NCBI GenBank assembly: GCA_029975745.1
Contig: JARKOL010000182.1
Coordinates: forward strand, 1 to 32,489
Source of the DNA: Myxococcota bacterium
Lineage (GTDB): Bacteria > Myxococcota_A > UBA9042 > DTJE01
Direction: 5' to 3'
DNA length: 32,489 nucleotides
Shown: piece after piece, positions 8,255 to 16,386 of the stretch
Position numbering within the stretch: the stretch's first letter is position 1
Layout: each line of letters begins with the position of its first letter
Position numbers and translations under genes: made by a program
The notes under the pieces: model-generated
What the model was told of the DNA's origin: nothing
Databases searched by the model: none
The model's input: the letters and a program-made list of their open reading frames with translations, nothing else

Positions 8255-8264
8255 ATGCGCATTC
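8235..8264 (+). promoter_or_regulatory. putative ArgR operator (two ARG-box-like palindromes)
   Basis: The octamer palindrome ATGCGCAT occurs twice, at 8235-8242 and 8255-8262, with centres 20 bases apart. The second copy sits inside GAATATGCGCATTC (8251-8264), whose GAAT/ATTC ends resemble the half sites of the E. coli ARG box (TGAAT-N4-ATTCA) but with a six-base gap. Known ArgR hexamers bind paired boxes about 21 bases apart. Position over the promoter of an operon whose first gene is argR argues for autoregulation. The exact box differs from the E. coli consensus. Confidence 0.6.
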
Positions 8265-8302
8265 TTGCGGCGGCCCCTGCGGGACGCCACGGAGGGCGAA
8301 CG

Positions 8303-8773
8303 ATGCCGGTCAAGGACGATCGCTGGGCGGAACGCCTTGCTGCCATCCGGGATCTGCTGGGAAGTCGATCCGTTCGACGCCAGGAGGATCTGTCGATGGC
8401 CCTGCGCAGCCAGGGGTTTTCGGTGACGCAATCCAGCGTGTCCCGGGATCTGGCGGAACTGGGGGCGATCAAGGTCGAGGGGCGGTACGTGCTGCCCATC
8501 GCTGCCGGCACGGGGTCGGGCGTCAGCGAGGTCGCCGAAGTGGCGGCGGCCCTGCGAGGGATCCGTCCGGCCGGGCCCAACCTGCTGGTGCTGCTGACGC
8601 CACCGGGCCGCGCGCAATGGGTCGGTCTGGCGATCGATCGGGCCGCGTATGCCGAGGTGGTCGGCACCATTGCCGGGGACGACACGGTGTTCGTCGCCAC
8701 CTCGGGGCGGCGGGGCCAGGAACGCGTGGTGGCGCGGCTGAACCTGGCGGCGCGGGAGGCCGGAAATGCATGA
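8303..8773 (+). CDS. argR: arginine repressor ArgR
   Basis: 156-aa transcription regulator, the usual ArgR/AhrC length. The N-terminal winged helix (residues about 8-65) carries the family recognition motif [14 protein letters not shown] (41-54). The C-terminal oligomerisation and arginine-binding domain has the hallmark GTIAGDDT (121-128), whose Asp pair contacts L-arginine in the hexamer. ATG 8303 follows GGAGGG at good spacing; an earlier ATG at 8255 lies inside the putative operator and promoter and is rejected. The stop overlaps argG by eight bases, so repressor and biosynthetic genes are translated together, a feedback arrangement. It should repress the operon when arginine is plentiful. 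Confidence 0.95.
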   Translation: MPVKDDRWAERLAAIRDLLGSRSVRRQEDLSMALRSQGFSVTQSSVSRDLAELGAIKVEGRYVLPIAAGTGSGVSEVAEVAAALRGIRPAGPNLLVLLTPPGRAQWVGLAIDRAAYAEVVGTIAGDDTVFVATSGRRGQERVVARLNLAAREAGNA

Positions 8774-9974
8774 ACCCATCGTGCTGGCGTTCTCGGGTGG
8801 CCTGGACACGTCGTTCTGCGTTCCCTGGCTGATCGAGCGTCATGGCCGACCCGTGATGACCGTCACGGTCGATACCGGCGGTCTGGACGACTCGGATCGC
8901 GCGCGATTGGAGTCCCGCGCGCTGGAACTGGGAGCGAGTCGGCACGTCCTGGAGGATGCCCGGGGGGCGTTCTTCGACGACACGCTGCGGTTCCTGATCA
9001 TGGGCAACGTCCTGCGCGGTCATCTGTACCCGTTGTGCGTGGGCGCCGAGCGGACGTTGCAGGCGCGCGAGGTCGCGCGGGTCGCTCGGGAGGTGGGCGC
9101 CTGGGCGGTCGCGCACGGTTCGACCGCCGCGGGAAACGACCAGGTCCGGTTCGAGGCGGCGCTTCGGGTGCTGGCGCCGGGGATGGAACTGCTGGCGCCG
9201 ATCCGGGACGAGGGCCTGTCCCGCGAGGCCGAAACGGCATGGCTGGTCAAGCGGGGCTTCGAGGTGCCGGCGAAGACGACGGCGTACTCGATCAACCGCG
9301 GCCTGTGGGGCTGCACCATCGGCGGTCGCGAAACGAATGACACCGTCGAGTCCCTGCCCGAGGACGCGTGGGTCCTGACGCGGGGGGCGTTCGAGGGTGC
9401 GCGGGAAAGCCAGGTCCATCGACTGGCATTCGAGCGAGGGGTGCCCGTGGGGATCGACGGCCAGGCACTTTCCCCGGTGGCCCTGATCGAGCGGCTGGAC
9501 GCCCTGGCCGGCCCGTTCGGGGTCGGTCGCGGCATTCACCTGGGGGACACGATCTTCGGGTTGAAGGGGCGCGTGGCGTTCGAGGCGCCCGCCGCGACGG
9601 TGCTGATCACGGCGCATCGGGAGCTCGAGAAACTGGTGCTGACGGCGCGCCAGCAGCGGGTCAAGGATTCGGTGGCGGTGATCTATGGCGATCTGGTCCA
9701 CGAGGCCCAGGCCCTGGAGCCCGCGTGCCGCGACATCGAGGCGCTGTTCCTGCGCAGCCAGCAGCGCGTGACCGGCGAGGTGCGGTTCCGGCTGCGTCCC
9801 GGCGGGCTGTTCGTCGAGGGCGTGACGTCGGCGCATTCGCTGCGGGACGCATCGAAGGGGGTGTACGGCGAGGCGGCGGGGGAGTGGACCGCGGCGGACG
9901 CACGCGGTTTCGCCCGGATGCTGGCGATCCCGGCGATGCTCGCGGCGCGGGCCGACGGAGGGGGTGCGGCGTGA
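8766..9974 (+). CDS. argG: argininosuccinate synthase
   Basis: 402-aa cytosolic enzyme joining citrulline and aspartate with ATP to give argininosuccinate. The ATP pyrophosphatase P-loop SGGLDTS (10-16) is present, along with further family signatures: [14 protein letters not shown], the [11 protein letters not shown] region and [14 protein letters not shown]. The C-terminal oligomerisation part includes [14 protein letters not shown] and [21 protein letters not shown]. Length is normal (about 400 aa). It starts inside the argR 3' end and its stop overlaps the next gene as GTGA. The Asn in STAAGND suits the bacterial ArgG type in which citrulline made by deacylation feeds directly into this step. 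Confidence 0.95.
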   Translation: MHEPIVLAFSGGLDTSFCVPWLIERHGRPVMTVTVDTGGLDDSDRARLESRALELGASRHVLEDARGAFFDDTLRFLIMGNVLRGHLYPLCVGAERTLQAREVARVAREVGAWAVAHGSTAAGNDQVRFEAALRVLAPGMELLAPIRDEGLSREAETAWLVKRGFEVPAKTTAYSINRGLWGCTIGGRETNDTVESLPEDAWVLTRGAFEGARESQVHRLAFERGVPVGIDGQALSPVALIERLDALAGPFGVGRGIHLGDTIFGLKGRVAFEAPAATVLITAHRELEKLVLTARQQRVKDSVAVIYGDLVHEAQALEPACRDIEALFLRSQQRVTGEVRFRLRPGGLFVEGVTSAHSLRDASKGVYGEAAGEWTAADARGFARMLAIPAMLAARADGGGAA

Positions 9975-11059
9975 GAACGGTGTTCGTGGACAAGATCGGG
10001 TCCGTGACGATGAACTGCCGACTGTCTCGCGAGGTGCGCCTGGGGGACGACATTCCGGCCATCGAGGGCGGGGTGGTCGCGGTCCGGGTGCTGAATTCCA
10101 AGGGGTCCTACAACCAGTTGGAGCTGCCCTCCGGTCGGTTCTCGAAGATCAAGCCCGGCGACGTCGCGGCGGTGGCGCTGGGACATCGCAAGGCGCTGGT
10201 GGGGTATTCGGGGCATCTTCCGGCCTCGGTCCACGTGGGCGACCGATTGAACCTGCTGAACCTGGGCGGCGTGCTGGGCAAGGTGGACAGCATCAACCCG
10301 GACTTCGGCGAGCCGTTCGTCTGCGAGGTGCTGGGGCAGGTTCTGGCGTTTCCCTACCTGGGCCAACGCGTCGGCGTTCCAGCCCACATTCGCCAGGGGG
10401 CGATTCCGCTGGCGCAGACGCTGGACACGCGGGGCATCCCGGTCATCGCCATCGTCGGCAGTTCGATGAATGCCGGCAAGACGGCGGCTGCATGCTCGCT
10501 GGTTCAGGCGCTGTCGCACAAGGGGTATGTCGTGGCCGCGGGCAAGGCCACGGGGGTGTCCCTGCGCCGCGACATCCTGGCGATGGAGGATGCGGGGGCA
10601 CGGCGGACCCTGATCTTCACGGACCTGGGCATCGTCACCACGACGGCCGAAAACGCCCCGCCCGCGGCGCGAACGCTGCTGACCCAGCTTGCGGCGTCCA
10701 GCCCGGACGTGATCGTGCTGGAGCTGGGGGACGGGCTGCTGGGGCTGTACGGGGTCGATGCCATCCTGGGCGATCCGGAACTGCGCGCGTCGTTTGGCGC
10801 GGTGGTGCTGGCGGCGGCGGACCCGGTGGCCGCCTGGGGGGGCGTGCGCCTGCTGAAGGAGCGGCACGGGCTGGACACGACGGTCGTCACCGGGCCCGCG
10901 ACGGACAACGACGCGGGGATCGGACTGGTCCAGCGCCAGACCGGAATCCCGGGGCGCAACGCGCGGGCGAATCCCGCGGCGCTGGCGGACCGGGTGCTGG
11001 AGATCCTGGGGATGGCCGAGCGGCGCGCCGCGGGCGCGGGAGGCGAACTTGGCGACTGA
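9971..11059 (+). CDS. unknown P-loop NTPase embedded in the arginine operon (DUF1611-like)
   Basis: 362-aa protein of unknown function. Residues about 1-145 form a beta-rich domain (VVAVRVLNSKGSYNQLELPSG, then KIKPGDVAAVALGHRKALVGY). Residues about 155-360 are a P-loop NTPase domain with Walker A GSSMNAGKT (163-171), a following KATGVSLRRD, FTDLGIVTT, and a Walker B-like VIVLELGDGLLG. The arrangement recalls the dethiobiotin-synthetase-like fold and DUF1611, though similarity is by pattern only. GTG start overlaps the argG stop (GTGA) and follows GGAGGGGG; the 3' end overlaps argC by 11 bases. Such coupling makes a role in arginine synthesis or its control likely. I do not recognise a named function. 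Confidence 0.8.
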   Translation: MRTVFVDKIGSVTMNCRLSREVRLGDDIPAIEGGVVAVRVLNSKGSYNQLELPSGRFSKIKPGDVAAVALGHRKALVGYSGHLPASVHVGDRLNLLNLGGVLGKVDSINPDFGEPFVCEVLGQVLAFPYLGQRVGVPAHIRQGAIPLAQTLDTRGIPVIAIVGSSMNAGKTAAACSLVQALSHKGYVVAAGKATGVSLRRDILAMEDAGARRTLIFTDLGIVTTTAENAPPAARTLLTQLAASSPDVIVLELGDGLLGLYGVDAILGDPELRASFGAVVLAAADPVAAWGGVRLLKERHGLDTTVVTGPATDNDAGIGLVQRQTGIPGRNARANPAALADRVLEILGMAERRAAGAGGELGD

Positions 11060-12152
11060 TGCGGCCATCGGGTTGGAAACCGCCCCAGGGAGGGAAGTTC
11101 CGATCGTGATTCTGGGGGGAACGGGCTACGTGTCCGGCGAGGCGCTGCGGCTGCTGGCGGGTCATCCGGTTTTTCGCGTGGCGGCCGTGGTCTCGAAGGG
11201 CCATGCGGGTCAGCCGATCGTCCAGGCCTTTCCGCACCTGCGCGGGGTGCTGCCGCCGGGAATGACGTTCGTGGGACCGGACGCGCCGGCGTCCTGCTGG
11301 CGCTCGGGGCATCCCGCGGGGGTGTTGGCGGCGACGCCCCACGGGGCGACCGCGGCCCTGCTGGATCGCGTGCTGGCGACGGCCGAGGCCGCCGGGGCCC
11401 AGGTGCGCGCGGTGGATCTTTCGGCGGACTTCAGGTTCGCCGATGGGGGGCGCTACCAGGCGATCTACGGGCACCCCCACGGGGCACCCCACCGGATTCC
11501 GCAGTTCACATGCATGGTGCCCGAACTCTACGCCGGCGTGCCGCCGCGGCACGCGACGCAGCCCGGGTGCTTCACGACGGCGGTCGTGATGGCGGCCTGG
11601 CCGTTCCTCCGAGCAGGCCTGGTCGAGGGCGAGGTGTTCGCGTCGGCCGTCACCGGCAGTTCCGGCAGCGGCAGGACCCCATCCGACGGGACGCATCATC
11701 CCGGGCGCCACGCCGACCTGCGGGCGTACGGATGGCTGGCCCACCGGCACGAGCCCGAGATGGCGATGCTGCTAGGGGCCGCGTGCCAGGTTCCCGAACC
11801 CGAAGTCGCGTTCGTGCCGCACTCGGGGCCCTTCGTGCGCGGCATTCACGCCACGGTGCGGATGACCTTGCGCAAGCCGGCGACCGCTTCGGACTTGGCC
11901 CAGATTGCGGCGACCGCCTATGCCGACGCGCCGTTCGTCCACGCGGGCGTCGAGCCGCCACGACTGGTCGATGTGGTCGGGACGAACCGCTGTCACCTGG
12001 GGGTTGCGGCTCGGGGAAGGACGCTGGTGGTCGCGTCGGTGATCGACAACCTGGCGAAGGGGGCGGCCGGCGGGGGCATCCAGTGGATGAATCGATTGTT
12101 CGGGTTGCCGGATGCGACCGGGCTTATGTTGGGCGGCCCCGGATGGTTCTGA
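11049..12152 (+). CDS. argC: N-acyl-gamma-glutamyl-phosphate reductase
   Basis: 367-aa NADPH-dependent reductase turning N-acetyl (or N-succinyl) glutamyl-5-phosphate into the semialdehyde, third step of the pathway. The Rossmann start is VPIVILGGTGYVSGEALRLL (about 17-36). Catalytic Cys174 sits in TQPGCFTTAV, and VTGSSGSGR, GTHHPGRHADLRAY and the late FVPHSGPFVRGIHATV match the ArgC dimerisation/substrate domain. TTG at 11049 is chosen since GGGAGG lies five bases upstream and the residues before the first strand are needed. A GTG at 11106 with GGGAGGG upstream is possible but would trim the first beta strand. Length slightly above the usual 310-350. Confidence 0.93.
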   Translation: MATDAAIGLETAPGREVPIVILGGTGYVSGEALRLLAGHPVFRVAAVVSKGHAGQPIVQAFPHLRGVLPPGMTFVGPDAPASCWRSGHPAGVLAATPHGATAALLDRVLATAEAAGAQVRAVDLSADFRFADGGRYQAIYGHPHGAPHRIPQFTCMVPELYAGVPPRHATQPGCFTTAVVMAAWPFLRAGLVEGEVFASAVTGSSGSGRTPSDGTHHPGRHADLRAYGWLAHRHEPEMAMLLGAACQVPEPEVAFVPHSGPFVRGIHATVRMTLRKPATASDLAQIAATAYADAPFVHAGVEPPRLVDVVGTNRCHLGVAARGRTLVVASVIDNLAKGAAGGGIQWMNRLFGLPDATGLMLGGPGWF

Positions 12153-12183
12153 AGGATCGTTGCGCGTGGGCATGGGGGCTGGA

Positions 12184-13338
12184 ATGGTGACTGCCGGGAA
12201 TGGCCAGGATTCCGCGCTGCTGGACGTCTTTTCGACGATCCCGATCGAGCCGGTTCGTGGCGACGGCGTCTGGCTGGAGGCGTCCGATGGTCGGCGTTAT
12301 CTGGACTTCTATGGGGGGCATGCGGTCGCGCTGCTGGGCTATGGCCACCCGGCGCTGGTGGACGCGCTGGCCTCCCAGGCCCGGACGCTGTTCTTCCAGT
12401 CGAACCTGGTCCCGCTGGCGGTGCGCGAGCGGGCGGCGCGCGCCCTGGTTGACTTCGGGCCACCCGGCTTGTCGCGCGTCTTCTTCGTGAACTCGGGTGC
12501 CGAAGCCAACGAAAACGCGCTGCGAATCGCGTTTCGTGCCACCGGACGGCCGGTGGCCGTGGCCATCGAGGGGGCGTTTCACGGACGAACCGCGGCGGCG
12601 GCGGCCGTGACGGCCGGCTCCCAGCGGTGGAACGGGTTTCCCGCGAATCCCTTCACGGTGCGCACGGTGCCGTTCAACGACGTCGCCGCGCTGGAGGCCG
12701 CGGTCGATGACGATACGGCGGCCTTGATCGTCGAGCCTGTGCAGGGGGTCGCCGGCGCGCGGGCGGTGTCCCGGACCTTCCTGTCGCGAGCGCGCGAGGT
12801 GACGCGGCGACATCGTGCCCTGCTGATCCTGGACGAGGTCCAGTGCGGCATGGGACGCACCGGGTGGCCCTTCGCGGCCCAGGCGTACGGCGTCGAACCG
12901 GACCTGCTGACCGTCGCGAAGGGGCTGGGGGGCGGGTTTCCCGTCGGCGCGCTGCTGGTTCGCGACGAGGTCGCGGCCACGATCGGCCGGGGCGACCTGG
13001 GGACGACGTTTGGCGGCGGCCCAATGGCGTGCGCACTGGTCGAAACGGTCGTCGCGACGATTCGGGAAGGGCGCCTGCTGGACGAAGTCCGGAGGTTGTC
13101 GGCCCGGATGGCGCGGGAGTGTCTTGTCGGTCCGGTCGTTGCCGTCCAGGGCATGGGGTTCCTGCTGGGCTTGCGGACCGCGGTGCCGGCGACACGGGTG
13201 CTGGCGGGGTTGCGCGAGCGGGGCATCCTGGCCGGCGGCAGCGCCGATCCCGACGTCGTTCGGCTGCTGCCGCCCCTGGTGCTGCGCGACGAGCACGTGG
13301 ACCTGCTGGTCCAGGCGCTCAAGGAGTGGACGCCATGA
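12184..13338 (+). CDS. argD: acetylornithine (or succinylornithine) aminotransferase
   Basis: 384-aa class III pyridoxal-phosphate aminotransferase converting N-acylglutamate semialdehyde to N-acylornithine with glutamate. Seen: FFVNSGAEANENALR (phosphate-binding loop), GAFHGRTAAAAAVT, LLILDEVQCGMGRTG (Asp217 to pyridine N) and Schiff-base Lys246 in TVAKGLGGGFPVGA. Length fits ArgD (about 380-400). Start is uncertain: ATG 12184 has GGGGG nearby, ATG 12172 and GTG 12187 are alternatives; the frame is open from 12112 but overlaps argC. It follows argC by 31 bases, the largest gap in the operon, and its stop overlaps argF' (ATGA). Confidence 0.93.
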   Translation: MVTAGNGQDSALLDVFSTIPIEPVRGDGVWLEASDGRRYLDFYGGHAVALLGYGHPALVDALASQARTLFFQSNLVPLAVRERAARALVDFGPPGLSRVFFVNSGAEANENALRIAFRATGRPVAVAIEGAFHGRTAAAAAVTAGSQRWNGFPANPFTVRTVPFNDVAALEAAVDDDTAALIVEPVQGVAGARAVSRTFLSRAREVTRRHRALLILDEVQCGMGRTGWPFAAQAYGVEPDLLTVAKGLGGGFPVGALLVRDEVAATIGRGDLGTTFGGGPMACALVETVVATIREGRLLDEVRRLSARMARECLVGPVVAVQGMGFLLGLRTAVPATRVLAGLRERGILAGGSADPDVVRLLPPLVLRDEHVDLLVQALKEWTP

Positions 13339-14351
13339 ATCGCTTCCTGGACCTGGACGATCTGTCGGATTCGGCACTCGATGCCGTCCTGGCGCGCGCT
13401 CGGCGGCTGGAGCACTCGCCCGTGACCGACGACCTGCGCGGGCGCACCGTCGGGCTGCTGTTCCTGAATCCGTCCGTGCGCACCCTGGCCTCGATGCAGG
13501 CGGGCGTGACGCAACTGGGCGGCCAGACGTTCGTGGTCCACTCCGGTGCGGGGTCGTGGAAGCTGGAGACCCGGGACGGCGTCGTCATGGATGGCGAGGC
13601 GGCCGAGCACGTGCGCGAGGCGATTCCCGTGCTGGCGCAGTACTGCGACCTGCTGGCGGTGCGATGCTTCGCCGAGGGGCGGGATCTGGCGACCGACCTG
13701 TCGGACCGCCTGATCGCGACGATGGCGGATCTGTGTCCCAAGCCGTTCGTCAGTCTGGAGTCGTCGCTGGCCCACCCGTGCCAGGCGCTGGGGGACTACA
13801 AGACGCTGGACGACCTGGACATTCCGCGTCGCGGCGGCCGGTTCGTCCTGTCCTGGGCCTGGCATCCGAAGGCGCTGGCCTTCGCGGTTCCGGCCTCGAC
13901 CCTGGCCATGGCCGCAAGGCGCGGGATGGAGGTGACCGTGCTGCGACCCGACGGATTCGACCTGCCGGATCCGGTGATGGCTCGGGCGCGGGCCACCGCG
14001 GCCCGGTCCGGCGGCTCGATCACGGTGACGTCGGATCGCCGGGTCGCGATGGAAGGGGCCCACGTGCTGTACGCGAAGTCGTGGGCGGCGCCTGGGCACT
14101 ATGGCCGCCCCCAGGACGAGGCGTCCCTGCGCGCGCCGCTGAAGGGGATGTGGTGCGTCGATGAGCCCTGGTTTGCTTCCGCCCGGCCGGATGCGCGATT
14201 CATGCACTGCCTGCCGGTGCGACGGAACGTGAAGGTGACGGACGCGGTCCTGGACGGGCCGCGAAGCGTGGTGGTGCGGCAGGCGGGCAACCGGCTGCAC
14301 GCCCAGAAGGCGTTGCTGGTCCAGATGCTGGGACGGGAGGTGGTTCGATGA
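13335..14351 (+). CDS. argF': N-acylornithine carbamoyltransferase (ArgF'-type)
   Basis: 338-aa transcarbamylase acting on N-acetyl- or N-succinyl-ornithine, not free ornithine. Carbamoyl-phosphate loop FLNPSVRT (about 43-50) and HPCQALGDY are present. The diagnostic features of the acyl class are VVMDGEAAEH (83-92), SWAWHPKALAFAV and HCLPVRRNVKVTDAV. Ordinary ornithine carbamoyltransferases instead have HCLPA and an SMG loop. At the position of Glu92 of the Xanthomonas acetyl enzyme there is Ala90, which by published swap mutants (recalled) favours N-succinyl-ornithine, while the Lys of RRNVK is as in the acetyl class. AAGGAG precedes the ATG. Product N-acylcitrulline would be deacylated by the M20 enzyme two genes on. 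Confidence 0.92.
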   Translation: MNRFLDLDDLSDSALDAVLARARRLEHSPVTDDLRGRTVGLLFLNPSVRTLASMQAGVTQLGGQTFVVHSGAGSWKLETRDGVVMDGEAAEHVREAIPVLAQYCDLLAVRCFAEGRDLATDLSDRLIATMADLCPKPFVSLESSLAHPCQALGDYKTLDDLDIPRRGGRFVLSWAWHPKALAFAVPASTLAMAARRGMEVTVLRPDGFDLPDPVMARARATAARSGGSITVTSDRRVAMEGAHVLYAKSWAAPGHYGRPQDEASLRAPLKGMWCVDEPWFASARPDARFMHCLPVRRNVKVTDAVLDGPRSVVVRQAGNRLHAQKALLVQMLGREVVR

Positions 14352-15283
14352 CTGGAGGGCCCTTCGATCCGGAGGCGGGGGTGGTCGGGTTGCGGCGGGC
14401 GTTGCCGTACATCCGGCTGTTCAAGGGGGCGACGTTCGTGATCAAGGTCGGCGGCGTGCCGTGCGCGGACCCCGAGGTGCTGCGCGACCTGGCCGAGCAG
14501 GTGGGTGTCCTGACGGCGGTGGGCATCCGCGTCGTGGTCGTCCACGGCGGCGGCCCGCAGGCGACGGCCCTGGCCCATCGACTGGGCGTTCAGACCCCGA
14601 TGGTGGGGGGGCGCCGCGTCACGGACGCCGCCGGCCTGGAAGTCGTGACGATGGCGCTGAACGGCACCATCAACACTGCGGTCCTGGCGGCGTTCCGTTC
14701 GGCCGAGGTCCCCGCGGCAGGGCTGTCGGGCATCGATGGCGGCCTGATCTACGCGCGCCGGCGACCGCCCCGCACGATGGACGTGGAGGGCCGGCCGACC
14801 GAGGTCGATTTCGGGTGGGTTGGCGACATCGTCGATGTCAACGTCGAGATTCTGGACCGTCTGCTGGACGGCGGATTCGTGCCCGTGGTCAGTCCCCTGT
14901 GCGCCGACGAGGGCGGGCAGGTGCTGAACATCAACGCGGACACCGTGGCGTCCGCCATCGCGCGGGCGCTTGGGGCCGAGAAGCTGGTGTTCCTGACCGA
15001 CATCCCGGGCCTGCTCGAGAACGCGGCCGATTCCCGCTCGCTGGTCAGCTACGTCGATCTGCCGGGCGTGGACGAGATGGAGCAGCGCGGCGCGATCACG
15101 GGCGGAATGCTGCCGAAGGTCGCGGCGGCGCGAGAGGCGCTGGGTGGGGGCGTGGCCCGCGTCCACATGGTGGGCTACCGGGTCCGGTCCGGCCTGCTGC
15201 GCGAGGTGTTCACCAACGAGGGGGCCGGCACGCTGATGGTGCGCGACCAGGCGGAGCTGCTGCCCGGGGAACTGGCGCAATGA
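14348..15283 (+). CDS. argB: acetylglutamate kinase
   Basis: 311-aa amino-acid kinase phosphorylating the gamma-carboxylate of N-acetyl (or succinyl) glutamate. FVIKVGG carries the phosphate-binding Lys33. VVVVHGGGPQ (about 62-71), GGRRVTDAAGLEVVTMALNG, LNINADTVASAIARALGA and LVFLTDIPGLL follow in the usual order. The C-terminal ITGGMLPKVAAA and VFTNEGAGTLM are kinase-domain hallmarks. The N-terminal ~20 residues may be a partial form of the helix found in arginine-inhibited hexameric kinases, so feedback inhibition is possible but not shown. ATGA overlaps on both sides couple it to argF' and the deacylase. Confidence 0.95.
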   Translation: MTGGPFDPEAGVVGLRRALPYIRLFKGATFVIKVGGVPCADPEVLRDLAEQVGVLTAVGIRVVVVHGGGPQATALAHRLGVQTPMVGGRRVTDAAGLEVVTMALNGTINTAVLAAFRSAEVPAAGLSGIDGGLIYARRRPPRTMDVEGRPTEVDFGWVGDIVDVNVEILDRLLDGGFVPVVSPLCADEGGQVLNINADTVASAIARALGAEKLVFLTDIPGLLENAADSRSLVSYVDLPGVDEMEQRGAITGGMLPKVAAAREALGGGVARVHMVGYRVRSGLLREVFTNEGAGTLMVRDQAELLPGELAQ

Positions 15284-16386
15284 ACGATCGGGAACTGCTG
15301 GCGTTCCACCAGGAGATCGTCGCGACCCCGTCGGTGTCCCGCGACGAGGGCCGCCTGACGACGCGCATCCAGGCGTTCCTGCGCGATCGGGGCGTGTCGG
15401 TGGTGCGATACGGGGACAACCTGTACGCGCTGACGGGGGACGCGGGGCCGCTGCTGGCGTTCAACAGCCACATGGACACCGTGCCGCCCGCCGAGGGCTG
15501 GACCCGGAAGCCCTGGGAACCTTGCGTGGTCGAGGGGCGCGTGTACGGGCTGGGCAGCAACGACGCGAAGGCGTCGGTGGCCGCGATGACTGCGGCATTC
15601 CTGCGTCTTCACGCCGGCGGTGGCGCGCAGGGCTTCAGGGTCCTGCTGACCCTGGTGGTCCAGGAGGAAACCGGCGGCGCCGGGGCCGAGATCCTGGTGC
15701 CGGAACTTGCGCGTCGGGGGCTGGCTCCCGATGTCGCGGTGATCGGCGAGCCGACGGGGCTGGACGTGGCCGTGGCCCAGAAGGGGCTGCTGATGCTGGA
15801 ACTGCGCTCGGTCGGCCAGGCCTGCCACGCCGCGCACGGTCGAGCGCTGGGGGCGCGCAATGCCGTCCGGGAACTGGCCCGGGATCTGGTGGCGCTGGAA
15901 TCCGTGTCCCTGGGACCGGACGACCCGGTTCTGGGGCCGGTGACGCTGGAGCCGACGCTGCTGACCGGGGGCACCGCGCGCAACGTGGTGCCGGCCGCCG
16001 CCTCCTGTGCCCTGGATGTCCGGATCAATCCGGGACCGGATGGCGAGGCGCTGCTGGGGCGCCTGCGGGACGCCGTCCAGGGCGAGATCGCGGTTCGCAG
16101 CGATCGCCTGAAACCGTGTCGGACGGACGCGGCGCACCCCCTGGCGCGGGCGGCGTTGGCCGCGCGGCCGGGCGCGGTCGCGTTCGGATCCCGAGGGTTG
16201 TCGGACTGGGTCTATTTCCGGGATTGTCCGGCGGTCAAGGTCGGGCCGGGGCGCACCGAGCGTTCGCACACGCCGGACGAGTTCGTGCTGGAGTCGGAGA
16301 TCCTCGAGGGCGCGGCCTTCTTCGAGAGGCTGGCACTGGGCTGGGGGCGTACGGCGGTTGATGCCGCCCGGGGGGCGATGCCATGA
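15280..16386 (+). CDS. argE: M20 metallopeptidase, N-acylcitrulline/ornithine deacylase (ArgE/LysK-like)
   Basis: 368-aa di-zinc amidohydrolase. Ligands and catalytic residues are all visible: His64 and Asp66 in NSHMDTVP, bridging Asp95 in GLGSNDAKAS, Glu129-Glu130 in VQEETGG, Glu157 in VIGEPTG, and a late His in TERSHTPDEF. The lid/dimerisation domain lies between about 175 and 285 (VAQKGLLMLELRSVGQACHAAHG). The relatives are ArgE, DapE and LysK. Next to ArgF' its substrate is most likely N-acetyl- or N-succinyl-citrulline, giving citrulline for ArgG. ATG 15280 overlaps the argB stop (ATGA) and its own stop overlaps argH. Exact acyl group is not readable. Confidence 0.88.
   Translation: MNDRELLAFHQEIVATPSVSRDEGRLTTRIQAFLRDRGVSVVRYGDNLYALTGDAGPLLAFNSHMDTVPPAEGWTRKPWEPCVVEGRVYGLGSNDAKASVAAMTAAFLRLHAGGGAQGFRVLLTLVVQEETGGAGAEILVPELARRGLAPDVAVIGEPTGLDVAVAQKGLLMLELRSVGQACHAAHGRALGARNAVRELARDLVALESVSLGPDDPVLGPVTLEPTLLTGGTARNVVPAAASCALDVRINPGPDGEALLGRLRDAVQGEIAVRSDRLKPCRTDAAHPLARAALAARPGAVAFGSRGLSDWVYFRDCPAVKVGPGRTERSHTPDEFVLESEILEGAAFFERLALGWGRTAVDAARGAMP

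Noticed and set aside
8255-8302. Upstream argR start at 8255
   Set aside because: This ATG is inside the putative operator and before the predicted transcription start; ATG 8303 has GGAGGG at good spacing.
13335-14351. Ordinary ornithine carbamoyltransferase (ArgF)
   Set aside because: The HCLPVRRNVK and WHPK motifs and the neighbouring M20 deacylase fit the N-acylornithine class, not the free-ornithine enzyme with HCLPA and an SMG loop.
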